Origin: UBA1151 sp963579925
GTDB taxonomy: Bacteria > Chloroflexota > Dehalococcoidia > Lucifugimonadales > Lucifugimonadaceae
Assembly: GCA_963579925.1 (NCBI GenBank)
Contig: CAUZJA010000040.1
Location: 1 to 16,375, forward strand
Reading direction: 5' to 3'
Length of the DNA: 16,375 nt
This document shows positions 7,320 through 16,026 of this stretch, in pieces; position 1 is the stretch's first letter, and every line of letters starts with the position of its first letter. The notes below the pieces were generated by a model. The model was not told where the DNA came from and did no database searches. It was given only the letters and a program-made list of their open reading frames with translations. The position numbers were made by a program, and so were the translations under genes.

Positions 7320-8621
7320 ATGGTACTTGGCAGCAATCAGATCTGGTCGCCGTGGACCGTGGAAGACATCCACGCCAAGGCCGACCTTGGCCGTTACCGC
7401 ATCCGTGGGATGAGCACGCACCAGAAGGTGACTCATTTCGACGACCTGACGTTTCTCTCGACGGGCCTCACACGATTCCCGCTTGAGGGTTACAAGGAGC
7501 AGTGCAACACATCGGTCTCTCTGGGCGGATTGAACGCTGAGAACCCCCTGGAGCTCGACACGCCGATTTACATCACCGGTATGAGTTGGGGCGCCCTCTC
7601 AGCGAATGCCAAAACGGCGCTTGGCAAGGCGGCCAGCATGGCCGGTACTGCTAGTTGCACTGGCGACGGCGGAATGCTTCCCGCTGAGCGAGAAGCATCG
7701 GACAAACTGATCTATCAGGTGCTGCCCAGTCGCTATGGCCTCAACCCAAACCATATGGCCACAGCACAGGCGATCGAAATCGTCGTTGGTCAAGGCGCAA
7801 AGCCCGGTACTGGCGGTCTACTCATGGGCGTCAAGGTGCAGGACGATGTGGCTATCTCACGAGACCTGCCTGTTGGTGTTGACCAACGTAGCCCGGCTCG
7901 ACACCCGGACTGGCTTGGCCCGGACGATCTCGCAATCAAGATTGAGCAACTACGCGAGGCCACGAACTGGAAGGTGCCAATCCACGTGAAACTCGGTGCA
8001 TGCCGGGTGTCTGACGACGTAAAGCTTGCCGCCAAAGCGGGAGCAGACGCGATTGTTATCGACAGCATGGTCGCAGGAACGGGCGCATCTGCCGAAATCC
8101 TGCTGGACCACAGCGGTATCCCCACCGTGCCGGCCATTGTGCTTGCTCGTGAGGCGTTGCGGCAGATCGGCCTCTATGGCAAGGTCAGCCTGATCGCTTC
8201 CGGCGGCATCCGTAGTGGTGCGGACGTTGCGAAAGCGCTCGCACTTGGCGCTGACGCCTGCGCAATTGGCGTGGCGGCCCTGCTCGCGTTGAACTGCAAT
8301 CGCGATATCCCTGAGGCCAACTTCGAAGAGGAGATCGGCCTTCCCGCGGGCCAGTGCAACCGCTGCCACACCGGCAAGTGCCCCGTAGGCATCGCCACGC
8401 AGGACCCTTCGCTCATGAAGCGACTCGATCCCGACGAAGGTGCGGAGCGCGTGGCGAACTTCCTGAACTCAATGACTATGGAACTGGCGCTGCTCACACG
8501 CTCGCTCGGCAAGGGTGACGTGAAGAGCCTTGAGCCGGAAGACCTGGCAGCACTCACGATCGAGGCATCGGCGATGGCTCAGATCCCACTCGTCGGCACC
8601 AACAAAGTGTTCGGCAGCTAG
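7320..8621 (+). CDS. mgsC: N-methylglutamate synthase subunit C (FMN/[3Fe-4S] glutamate synthase domain; GlxD)
   Basis: This 433-residue protein matches the FMN-binding synthase domain of glutamate synthase. Visible features are GMSWGALSANAKTALGKAA (about 87-105), GDGGMLPAER, the phosphate-binding ASGGIRSGADVAKALALGAD (293-312) and the cluster motif QCNRCHTGKCPVGIATQDP with Cys346, Cys349 and Cys354, which fits the [3Fe-4S] site of GltB. Within MgsABC it condenses methylamine with 2-oxoglutarate and reduces the imine to N-methylglutamate. It lacks the C-terminal partner needed for NADPH (no GltD-like gene nearby), so its electron source is not visible. The ATG follows AAAGAGGAAG, a good ribosome site, 22 nt after mgsB. 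A GlxD role in another amidotransfer reaction is the main alternative. Confidence 0.88.
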   Translation: MVLGSNQIWSPWTVEDIHAKADLGRYRIRGMSTHQKVTHFDDLTFLSTGLTRFPLEGYKEQCNTSVSLGGLNAENPLELDTPIYITGMSWGALSANAKTALGKAASMAGTASCTGDGGMLPAEREASDKLIYQVLPSRYGLNPNHMATAQAIEIVVGQGAKPGTGGLLMGVKVQDDVAISRDLPVGVDQRSPARHPDWLGPDDLAIKIEQLREATNWKVPIHVKLGACRVSDDVKLAAKAGADAIVIDSMVAGTGASAEILLDHSGIPTVPAIVLAREALRQIGLYGKVSLIASGGIRSGADVAKALALGADACAIGVAALLALNCNRDIPEANFEEEIGLPAGQCNRCHTGKCPVGIATQDPSLMKRLDPDEGAERVANFLNSMTMELALLTRSLGKGDVKSLEPEDLAALTIEASAMAQIPLVGTNKVFGS

Positions 8622-8646
8622 TAGCGCCAAAAGGAAAGGACGCCAC

Positions 8647-10005
8647 GTGAGCACAGTACAAGACGTTCAAGCTCAACTGGACCAGGATGGCATTGGCTTC
8701 CTGCTGGCGCAGTTCGTGGACATCAACGGATCCGCCAAGGTGAAGATGGTGCCTGCGAATACGCTTGGCGATATCGTGAGCGACGGCGCTGGATTTGCTG
8801 GCGCTGCACTTTACGGAATGGGCCAGGGGCCAAACTCCCACGACATGATGGCCCGCCCAGACCTTGATACTTACACTCCACTGCCCTGGCGTGATGGCAC
8901 AGCCCGTTTCGCCTGCGATCTGTTCGTCGACGACGAGCCGTGGATGCACTGCCCTCGTCAGAATATGAAACGCGTCCTTGCCGACGTGAAGAAGGCTGGA
9001 TACTCGTTCCAGGTGGGGATTGAGCCGGAGCATTTCTTGGTCGTCAAATGCAAAGACGGGGACCTGCACGTCTGGGACCCCAACAACGTCGATAATCTCG
9101 ATAAGCCTTGCTACGATTTCAAGGGCATCGCCAACGTCATGGACTATCTGCAGGACATGATGGAAGGCATGAGCGGCCTTGGCTGGGACGTCTATCAAGC
9201 GGACCACGAGGACGGAAACGGCCAGTACGAGATCAATTTCGTCTATGACGATGCCCTTGTGACGGCTGATCGGTACACATTCTTCAAGATGATGACCAGC
9301 CAGATCGCCCAGAAATACGGGGCGATCGCAACTCACATGGCGAAACCGTTCTCTGACCGCACCGGAAGTGGAGGCCATATTCACTACCATTTGGCTGACA
9401 GTGAGACCGGCGAAAACATGTTCGAGGACGACTCCGATCCAAAGGGACTCGGCCTGTCGAAGATGGCATACCACTTCATTGGCGGCATTTTGGCGCACGC
9501 CCCTGCCCTGACAGCTGTGATGTCTCCCACGGTGAACTGTTACAAGCGCCTGCAGGTTGGCGCTGGCCTCACCAGTTCGACGTCCGGCTACACGTGGGTA
9601 CCCGCTTCGATTACATACGGCGACAACAACCGCACGCAGATGATTCGTGTCGCAGGCCCCGGCAACATCGAAGACCGCACCGTGTCATCCGCCTGCAACC
9701 CGTATCTGGCGTTTGCTGCGTATGTTGCAGCCGGTATGGACGGTATCGCCCGCGAACTCGACCCCGGTGAGCCGAACCGAAGCAACATGTATGACCTCAG
9801 CCTCGATGAGATCCGTCAGCGCGGCATCAACATGCTGCCGCAGTCGCTCCCTGAAGCGATCGCAGAGTTGAAGCAGGATGAAGTCGTGCAGGGCGGGCTT
9901 GGCGTCATCGCACCTGACTTCATCGCACTGAAAGAGGCTGAGTGGTCTGAATATCACTCACAGGTCAGCCGTTGGGAGGTCGACCGCTATCTTCAGATGT
10001 TCTAA
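8647..10005 (+). CDS. gmaS: Gamma-glutamylmethylamide synthetase (type III glutamine synthetase-like, GlnT)
   Basis: This 452-residue enzyme of the glutamine synthetase superfamily is closest in arrangement to rhizobial GlnT and to GmaS. The metal/ATP motif IEPEHF lies at 126-131, the glutamate-site region DGNGQYEINF at 189-198, the nucleotide loop KPFSDRTGSGGHIH at 233-246, NNRTQMIRV at 327-335 and ACNPYLAF at 349-356. There is no adenylylation-tyrosine loop of the type I enzymes. Expected reaction: methylamine + glutamate + ATP gives gamma-glutamylmethylamide, the entry step of the pathway. The GTG at 8647 is chosen over an upstream in-frame ATG at 8530 because the latter lies inside mgsC, whereas the GTG has AAGGAAAGGA before it and opens the conserved N-terminus. 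Methylamine specificity is inferred from position between mgsC and the mgd genes; a plain glutamine synthetase is the alternative. Confidence 0.85.
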   Translation: MSTVQDVQAQLDQDGIGFLLAQFVDINGSAKVKMVPANTLGDIVSDGAGFAGAALYGMGQGPNSHDMMARPDLDTYTPLPWRDGTARFACDLFVDDEPWMHCPRQNMKRVLADVKKAGYSFQVGIEPEHFLVVKCKDGDLHVWDPNNVDNLDKPCYDFKGIANVMDYLQDMMEGMSGLGWDVYQADHEDGNGQYEINFVYDDALVTADRYTFFKMMTSQIAQKYGAIATHMAKPFSDRTGSGGHIHYHLADSETGENMFEDDSDPKGLGLSKMAYHFIGGILAHAPALTAVMSPTVNCYKRLQVGAGLTSSTSGYTWVPASITYGDNNRTQMIRVAGPGNIEDRTVSSACNPYLAFAAYVAAGMDGIARELDPGEPNRSNMYDLSLDEIRQRGINMLPQSLPEAIAELKQDEVVQGGLGVIAPDFIALKEAEWSEYHSQVSRWEVDRYLQMF

Positions 10006-10030
10006 CCAGAGCATTTGAAGCGGTTTAGCC

Positions 10031-10306
10031 GTGGCCTTCCTCCTGAACTGCCCCAACTGCGGGGCGCGCAATGTTTACGACTTCCGCTTTGGCGGCGAGG
10101 TGCTGACGCGCCCGGAGCCTGACGCTGATAACGATGTGCTGACGGAGTATCTCTACTTCCGAGAGAACATGGACGGCGAGCAGCGTGAGTGGTGGAACCA
10201 CGCTATGGGATGCCGCAAGTGGTTCGTCGCTACTCGAAATACGCGATCCAACGAAGTATTGAGCACGCAATGGCCTGATGATTCTCCTGATGGGGAAGCT
10301 CAGTGA
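10031..10306 (+). CDS. mgdB: N-methylglutamate dehydrogenase delta-like subunit (SoxD family)
   Basis: This is the small zinc-binding subunit (91 residues) of heterotetrameric sarcosine oxidase-type enzymes. Zinc ligands are seen as Cys7 and Cys10 in LNCPNCGARN and as His57 and Cys61 in NHAMGCRKWF. The family motif FRFGGEVLTRP lies between them, and the C-terminus is a short acidic tail. The subunit is structural; in known structures it packs against the alpha subunit. The GTG at 10031 lies 25 nt after gmaS and directly precedes the conserved FLLNCPNC. Its TGA overlaps the GTG of mgdC by 4 nt (GTGA), indicating translational coupling. The length is typical of the family. Sarcosine oxidase delta subunit is the name an automatic search would give; the N-methylglutamate role comes from context. 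Confidence 0.9.
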   Translation: MAFLLNCPNCGARNVYDFRFGGEVLTRPEPDADNDVLTEYLYFRENMDGEQREWWNHAMGCRKWFVATRNTRSNEVLSTQWPDDSPDGEAQ

Positions 10307-13173
10307 GCGGCTCAACCAGCCGTGGCCCGGACAATCCACAGGAACTAATCGACCGGGCCAAGCCTGTCTATTTCGAGTTCGAAGGACGCCCGGTTGAGGC
10401 GTATGAAGGCGACACGGTCGCCTCAGCACTGAGCGCATCCGGCGTGGACATCCACAGCCGCAGCTTCAAGTACCATCGGCCACGGGGATTGCTCTGCGTG
10501 GCGGGCCGCTGTCCCAACTGTTTGATGACTGTTGATGGTATACCCAATGTGCGCGCTTGTACTGCTTCCGTACATCAAAACATGCAAGTCATAACGCAAA
10601 ATGCATGGCCGTCCACGGAGCATGACACTCTTTCAATCCTCGATCGGCTGGACCGACTCATGCCCGTCGGCTTCTACTACAAGGCTCTCCACAAACCGAA
10701 GTTTCTCTGGGAACTGGCACGTCCGATCGTCAGACGAATAGCTGGATTGGGAAGCGTCGATATCACTTCCGATGGTGGACCACCGTCGCACCACTCGAAC
10801 GCGCACACAGACGTGGCCGTGATCGGCGGCGGGCCTGCAGGGATGTCTGCGGCGCTGTCCGCCGCTGACGCTGGTGCCGATGTCACGCTAATCGACGATC
10901 AGCCTCTGCCAGGCGGGCATTTGCTCACTGAGATTCGCGAACACGTTGAGTTGGCGGCAAAGACAGGCCACGAGATCGCAGCCGAACTGCGCGACAGAGT
11001 CAACGCCCATCCGCAGATATCCATGATGAGCACCTCATCCGTGTTCGGCATGTACCAGGACAATCTGCTGGCGATCCAAACTGGAAACGACTCGCTCAAC
11101 CTGAGGGCGAAGCACGTGATATTGGCCACCGGCGCGTTTGAAGTACCGCACGTGTTCGAGAACAACGACCTCCCGGGCATCATGCTCACGAGCGGAGCAT
11201 TGCGATTGGCGCGCCTGTGGGGCATCGCTCCCGGAAAGACAGCGGTCGTATCGACCAGCGATGATTCCGGGTACTGGGCGGCGCTCAATATGACCGACGC
11301 AGGAATTACTGTCGCTGCCGTACTGGACTCGCGACCAACGCCAGACAGCGCGTTGGCCGAACTAGTGCAATCAGCAGGTATCGAAGCGCACTCCGGACAG
11401 ACCATTCACTCAGCACGCGGCACCAAACGCGTCAAATCAATCACCGTCGGCTCACCTGACGGCTCGACCCGCAGCATTGCGTGCGACCTTGTCTGCATGT
11501 CTGGTGAGAGGCAGGGTGCGAGTGGACTACTGCTGCAATTGAGCAGTGCAAAGGTCGACCACAGTGGAATCATCGTCGCGGATGTGCCGGAGAACGTATC
11601 CGTGATCGGTGGCGTTGGAGGTGTGCATGAAATCAGCGGCATCGTGAAGCAAGGCGAACTTGCAGGCACGAGAGCCGCTGCGAAAGCTGGATTTGGAGAT
11701 CCAGACGACGCCCTGGATGCGGAACTCGCTAGCTTCAACTCATCGCCTGCAACAGATCACGATTTCTCCGAGGCATCGAGCGCGCCGACCAAGAAGTCGT
11801 TCGTATGCTTCTGTGAGGACGTATCTACCAAGGACATCGCAGTAGCCATCACCGAAGGCTTTGGCGACGTTCAGACGCTCAAGCGGTACACAACGTCCAC
11901 TATGGGCCCGTGTCAGGGCAAGATGTGCCACAAAGCGTTTGTTGAGGTTGCGGCGCTCAATCTGGGGATCAGCGTGGAGGCTGCAGGTACGACCACCTCT
12001 CGCCCACCCGCCCAGCCAGTCTCACTTGGTGCGGTGGCAGGACCAAACCACATGCCGCGCAAGCGATCTCCCTTGCATCATGTTCACGATCAACTCGGCG
12101 CAGAGATCGTCGAACTTGGCCCGTGGCTGCGGCCGCACAACTACGGATCGCCGCAAGATGAGGCACTGGCGGTCCGAGAGCGCGTCGGCATCATCGATGT
12201 GAGTACGCTGGGCAAGCTGGACGTGCGAGGACCCGATGCCGGAGCGCTGCTCGACCGCGTTTACACGCACCGCTTCTCCAACCTTCGCACCGGCCGCATC
12301 AGGTACGGGCTGCTCTGCTCTGAAACCGGCTCAATCATGGACGACGGCACCGTTACTCGGATGGCTGATGATCACTACTTCGTCTCGACCACAACTGGAA
12401 ACGTCGATGCTATTGAAGACTGGTTCAACTGGTGGCTGGTTGGCACCGGTATGGATGTATCCATCACGAACGTGACTGCTGCATACGGAGCGATCAACGT
12501 CGCAGGGCCACGTGCTCGTGAGACGCTGGCGAAGCTGACAGATCTGGATTTGTCGCCAGAATCGTTCGGATACATGCGATCTGCAGAGGGCGATGTTGCT
12601 GGTGTGCCTTCTATTTTTCTGAGAATCGGGTTCGTTGGTGAAACCGGGTGGGAACTGCACTTCCCTGCAGCGTATGCCGAACACCTGTGGAATGCCCTGA
12701 TGGAGGCCGGATCCGAGCACGGCATCTCGCCATTCGGCCTTGAAGCGCAGCGTATATTGCGACTTGAAAAAGGCCACATCATCGTCAACCAGGACACCGA
12801 CGCCGTAACCGACCCACTCTCAGCGGATATGCGATGGGCCGTACGCTTCGATAAGCCAGACTTCATCGGGCGAGCAGGAATCGCTGCAACCCGGGATCGC
12901 GATACAGAGCAGTCGCTGGTGGGATTCGTTGCTGACGACGGATTTGTGCCTGAAGATGGCCTTTCTATAGTCGCAAACGGCGAACCGATTGGTCGCATAA
13001 CCAGCTCACGCCTCAGTCCAACCCGCGGTGTGGGCTTTGGACTCGCATGGGTTCCACATGGCATGGCGAAAGACGGTACCCGCATATATATCCAGAGTGG
13101 TCGCAACGAGTGGCCAGCAACCGTGATCACTGAACCAATCTATGATCCAGAGGGAGCGAGGTTGAGAGCATGA
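10303..13173 (+). CDS. mgdC: N-methylglutamate dehydrogenase large subunit (SoxA-like, with two [2Fe-2S] motifs)
   Basis: This 956-residue multidomain flavoprotein begins with a Fer2_4-type domain (about 20-100) that has Cys65, Cys70, Cys73 and Cys86 (motif CVAGRCPNC). The NAD/FAD Rossmann region follows, with AVIGGGPAGMSAA from 172 and LATGAFEVPHVF at about 274. A BFD-like segment then has CFCEDV (Cys502, Cys504) and MGPCQGKMC (Cys537, Cys542). The C-terminal 370 residues form a GcvT-type folate-binding half with YGAINVAGP, FVGETGWELHFP and FGLEAQRILRLEKGH. In sarcosine oxidase-type complexes this half passes the oxidised methyl group to tetrahydrofolate. Both cysteine sets are complete, which as I recall is unlike classical sarcosine oxidase alpha. 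The GTG start overlaps mgdB, and the end overlaps mgdD by ATGA. Expected product is glutamate plus formaldehyde or methylene-tetrahydrofolate. Confidence 0.87.
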   Translation: MSGSTSRGPDNPQELIDRAKPVYFEFEGRPVEAYEGDTVASALSASGVDIHSRSFKYHRPRGLLCVAGRCPNCLMTVDGIPNVRACTASVHQNMQVITQNAWPSTEHDTLSILDRLDRLMPVGFYYKALHKPKFLWELARPIVRRIAGLGSVDITSDGGPPSHHSNAHTDVAVIGGGPAGMSAALSAADAGADVTLIDDQPLPGGHLLTEIREHVELAAKTGHEIAAELRDRVNAHPQISMMSTSSVFGMYQDNLLAIQTGNDSLNLRAKHVILATGAFEVPHVFENNDLPGIMLTSGALRLARLWGIAPGKTAVVSTSDDSGYWAALNMTDAGITVAAVLDSRPTPDSALAELVQSAGIEAHSGQTIHSARGTKRVKSITVGSPDGSTRSIACDLVCMSGERQGASGLLLQLSSAKVDHSGIIVADVPENVSVIGGVGGVHEISGIVKQGELAGTRAAAKAGFGDPDDALDAELASFNSSPATDHDFSEASSAPTKKSFVCFCEDVSTKDIAVAITEGFGDVQTLKRYTTSTMGPCQGKMCHKAFVEVAALNLGISVEAAGTTTSRPPAQPVSLGAVAGPNHMPRKRSPLHHVHDQLGAEIVELGPWLRPHNYGSPQDEALAVRERVGIIDVSTLGKLDVRGPDAGALLDRVYTHRFSNLRTGRIRYGLLCSETGSIMDDGTVTRMADDHYFVSTTTGNVDAIEDWFNWWLVGTGMDVSITNVTAAYGAINVAGPRARETLAKLTDLDLSPESFGYMRSAEGDVAGVPSIFLRIGFVGETGWELHFPAAYAEHLWNALMEAGSEHGISPFGLEAQRILRLEKGHIIVNQDTDAVTDPLSADMRWAVRFDKPDFIGRAGIAATRDRDTEQSLVGFVADDGFVPEDGLSIVANGEPIGRITSSRLSPTRGVGFGLAWVPHGMAKDGTRIYIQSGRNEWPATVITEPIYDPEGARLRA

Positions 13174-13799
13174 TCGCACACTCCCCCACCCGACTCACGC
13201 CCCTGCACCAGACGCACCTGTCAATGGGCGCTGTCATGGGTGATGTGGACGGATGGCAGTTGCCATTGTCCTACGACGATCCTGATCGGGAAACAACGGC
13301 AATACAAGAGTCAGTTGGCATCTGTGATATCACCGGCAGTCAGATTCAACGAGTGAAGTCCAGGCAACCTGAGAACGTTCCTCCTGTGGGAACCGTAGTT
13401 GAGAACGGTGGGCTGACGATGGCGAGACTCACCGATGATGAGACTCTAATCATCGGTTCGGCAGAGTTATCGAGTGATCTCCGAGTGATCGACATCACGT
13501 CCGGTTACGCCAGATTCAAGATCGCCGGTCCTGAGTCAGGCAAGTTACTCTCGGCAATGACCGATATCGATTTACGCGATCGCTCAATGCCTAACCTCAC
13601 ATGCGCGCAGGCCGGGTTCGCTGGGGTGCACGGAACGCTGCTGCGAATCGACATCGGAAGCACGCCAGCGTACGAGCTACTTGTGTCGCGCGAGTTCGCA
13701 GACTACGCGTGGCATACCGCCATCGAATCACTGCCTGCTGGCACCGTTGTTCCAATTGGTTTTGAAGTGCTGAATGCAGTTCCTGGCAGTTCAGAATGA
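13170..13799 (+). CDS. mgdD: N-methylglutamate dehydrogenase gamma-like subunit (SoxG family)
   Basis: This 209-residue protein has the weakly conserved fold of the sarcosine oxidase gamma subunit, related to the GcvT/YgfZ folate-binding fold but without a complete active site. Recognisable elements are the early ESVGICDITGSQIQRVKS, the central VIDITSGYARFKIAGPESGKLLS and the later IDLRDRSMPNLTCAQAGFAGVH and LLVSREFADYAWH. In the complex it is thought to be structural, capping the folate domain of the large subunit. It is joined by 4-nt ATGA overlaps to mgdC upstream and mgdA downstream. The length matches the family (about 180-210). On its own the identity would be only moderately sure; the neighbours settle it. 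Confidence 0.85.
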   Translation: MIAHSPTRLTPLHQTHLSMGAVMGDVDGWQLPLSYDDPDRETTAIQESVGICDITGSQIQRVKSRQPENVPPVGTVVENGGLTMARLTDDETLIIGSAELSSDLRVIDITSGYARFKIAGPESGKLLSAMTDIDLRDRSMPNLTCAQAGFAGVHGTLLRIDIGSTPAYELLVSREFADYAWHTAIESLPAGTVVPIGFEVLNAVPGSSE

Positions 13800-15013
13800 A
13801 GCAATTGCTAACGCAAAATACCATGTGGTCTACTCACGAGCTCAAGGACCAGTACGACGTCGTGATAATCGGCGCCGGGGTCCACGGATTATCGACAGCC
13901 TACTATCTGGCCAAGCGCGGGATCACCAATGTGGCGGTGTTGGATAAGGGCTATGTGGGAGGCGGTGCCAGCGGTCGCAACACTGCCATCATTCGGGCGA
14001 ACTATCTGACGGTCGAAGGCATCCCGTTCTTCAGGGAGAGCTTGAATCTCTACGAAGATCTGGCTCAAGAACTCGACTTCAACCTTCTCTTCGATCAATC
14101 AGGCCGACTGGACTTGGGCCACAGCGAGTCGGCGGTCTACGGATTGCGGATGCGCACGGGCGTCAACAAGCTACTTGGCGTGGATAGTCGAATGATCGGC
14201 CCATCTGAGATCAAAGAGCTCGTTCCGGCAATAGACCTGCGTGAAGGTAAGCCACTACCGGTGATGGGAGCGCTCTACCAATCGTCGGCGGGCGTGATCC
14301 GGCATGACGCGGTCGTCTGGGGCTACGGACGTGGCGCAGACCGTCTGGGCGTGGAGATTCACCCATTCACTGAGGTCACCGACATAGTGCGTGAGAATGG
14401 GCGTGTTGTAGGCGTAGATGTAGGTGATCGGCGGATCAGTGCTGGCATTGTCATGAGCGCTACTGCGGGCTGGAGTTCGAATATCGCTCGAATGGTCGAT
14501 ATGAAGCTACCGCTGATCACGCATCCCCTGCAGGCGTTCGTTACAGAGCCCCTAAAGCCGTTTATTGATCGATCTGTCTCATCGGCGAACCTCCACGTGT
14601 ACGTCTACCAGACGGATCGCGGCGAAGTTGTAGTCGGCGGCGGTGTTGACCCATATTCCAGCTACAACCAGCGCTCAACACTGCATACGCTTGAGGAGCT
14701 GGCGGCCAACATGCTTGAGCTGTTCCCATTCCTGCGGGGCGTGAACATCATGCGGCAGTGGGCGGGCCTCTGCGACATGAGCCCTGACTACGCGCCGATC
14801 ATGGGCGAAGTAGATGGTCTGCCGGGATTCCTGCTCTCATGCGGCTGGGGTACGTGGGGCTTCAAGGCCGGCCCGATTGGTGGCTACACGATGGCTGAAC
14901 TGATCGACACAGGCAAGACGCCTGACTTGATCCGCCCATTCAACATTCGCAGGTTCTCGCAGGGCAAACTGGTCAACGAGCGTGCTGCGGCTCCTGCTGC
15001 GGCTGTTCACTAG
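13796..15013 (+). CDS. mgdA: N-methylglutamate dehydrogenase beta-like subunit (SoxB family flavoprotein)
   Basis: This 405-residue DAO-fold flavoprotein is the catalytic subunit of the heterotetramer. The FAD-binding motif VIIGAGVHGLSTAYYLAKRG starts at residue 23, followed by DKGYVGGGASGRNTAIIRANY. The stretch GVIRHDAVVWGYGRGA carries His170, which aligns with the histidine that holds FMN covalently in sarcosine oxidase beta. The C-terminal MRQWAGLCDMSPDYAPIMG and CGWGTWGFKAGP complete the flavin and substrate site. It oxidises the N-methyl amine and passes electrons through FMN. It is last in the operon, whereas the soxBDAG order puts it first. The ATG at 13796 overlaps the mgdD stop; an ATG at 13823 is an alternative nearer the conserved region. 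The C-terminus has an Ala/Pro-rich tail. It converges on the SDR pseudogene with only 6 nt between stop codons and no visible terminator. Confidence 0.9.
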   Translation: MKQLLTQNTMWSTHELKDQYDVVIIGAGVHGLSTAYYLAKRGITNVAVLDKGYVGGGASGRNTAIIRANYLTVEGIPFFRESLNLYEDLAQELDFNLLFDQSGRLDLGHSESAVYGLRMRTGVNKLLGVDSRMIGPSEIKELVPAIDLREGKPLPVMGALYQSSAGVIRHDAVVWGYGRGADRLGVEIHPFTEVTDIVRENGRVVGVDVGDRRISAGIVMSATAGWSSNIARMVDMKLPLITHPLQAFVTEPLKPFIDRSVSSANLHVYVYQTDRGEVVVGGGVDPYSSYNQRSTLHTLEELAANMLELFPFLRGVNIMRQWAGLCDMSPDYAPIMGEVDGLPGFLLSCGWGTWGFKAGPIGGYTMAELIDTGKTPDLIRPFNIRRFSQGKLVNERAAAPAAAVH

Positions 15014-15019
15014 GCGGCT

Positions 15020-15868
15020 CTAAAAGTAGCCCAGATCGAGATCGGGGTGCTCTTGTCCGTAGACGGTTTGTGCCTGGCCGAATGAGTCCTGGAGTTGGAT
15101 TGATAGGCCGCCGTCAACCACCAATGGGTGGCCTGTGATGAATCCTGCCTTGTCGGAGCATAGGAACGCTATGGACTATGCGATATCGTCTGGCACTCCT
15201 GCCCGGCCAATTGGGTACTGCGTTGTGGCGTAGTCGTAGAACTCGGGGTTCTTATCGACCATTGCCTGACCTGCCTCGGTGACGATCCAGCCGCGGCAGA
15301 TGGCGTTGACTCGGATTTTCTTTGGACCGAAGTCGATGGCCATCTGGCGGGTCATGCCTACGACTGCGGATTTGCCAGCTTCATAGATTAAATTATTTTT
15401 GATCATCAGGAACGCATGGACGGATGCGATGTTGATGATGCTTCCGCCGTCGCCCGTCTTGTCCATCTCTGGCACGGCGTATTTGGCGCCTAGATAGAGC
15501 GCCTTCATGAGAACGGACATGCCGCGATCCCACGCGGTTTCCTCAACATCGACAGCACTCCCCTTCATCCCGGAATACTCCGAGCCAACACCGAACGCAT
15601 TCTGAACCAGGATGTCCAATCGTCCGTATTCGTCGACTGCACGCTGGATCATTCCTTGAACGTCGGCGGTTACGCCAACGTCGGTGTGAACAGAGATCGC
15701 GTTGCCGCCAGCATCCACGATCTGCTGTCAATTGGCCTCCGCTGCTTCATCTGCAATGTCAGCGATCACGACGTTGGCGCCTTCGGCCGCCAGTAGTCGG
15801 CAGGTTGCGCCGCCGATACCCAGCGCACCGCCCGTTACTACTGCTACTTTTCCGTCAAACTGTCCCAC
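15020..15868 (-). pseudogene. Short-chain dehydrogenase/reductase with two in-frame stops
   Basis: A single reading frame from GTG 15868 to TAG 15020 encodes a full-length classical SDR of 282 codons. It has VTGGALGIGG (from residue 11) for the cofactor, Ser149, and Tyr162/Lys166 in IYEAGKSAV, then FGPKKIRVNAI and the end FITGHPLVVDGGLS. Codon 47 is TGA (15730-15728) and codon 231 is TAG (15178-15176); the protein continues in the same frame after both. Each could arise by one C-to-T change (CGA to TGA, CAG to TAG), and CAG would restore the usual DDIAQSIAFL. A GGAG ribosome site precedes the GTG. This looks like an early pseudogene or base-calling errors; no internal start would give an active enzyme, because the cofactor motif or the C-terminus would be lost. 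Substrate unknown. Confidence 0.85.
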
Positions 15869-15930
15869 TTGTGAATCTCCGTATTGCTGAATGAATGGCA
15901 GAATCACGACTGTATCTCAAACAAACGTGA

Positions 15931-15960
15931 AAGCGGGCGCCGATTGCTCAGCACCCGCTT
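15931..15960 (-). terminator. Hairpin terminator candidate
   Basis: AAGCGGGCGC and GCACCCGCTT form a 10-bp stem with one mismatch around a 10-nt loop. On the minus strand it lies after the EPTV-repeat gene (stop at 16027), and a T-rich but interrupted stretch (TTTCACGTTTGTTTG) follows. That places it to end that transcript before the SDR gene. A smaller hairpin, GGGAG/CTCCC, lies at 15980-15992. Confidence 0.5.
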
Positions 15961-16026
15961 TCCGGGGAGTAGCGGGTGAGGGAGAACCTCCCCATTCAGC
16001 AAGATTTCGTTGTTTATTCCGTGTTC

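Noticed and set aside
8554..9498. Minus-strand open frame of about 314 codons opposite gmaS
   Set aside because: Antisense shadow caused by codon bias of gmaS; no recognisable motif.
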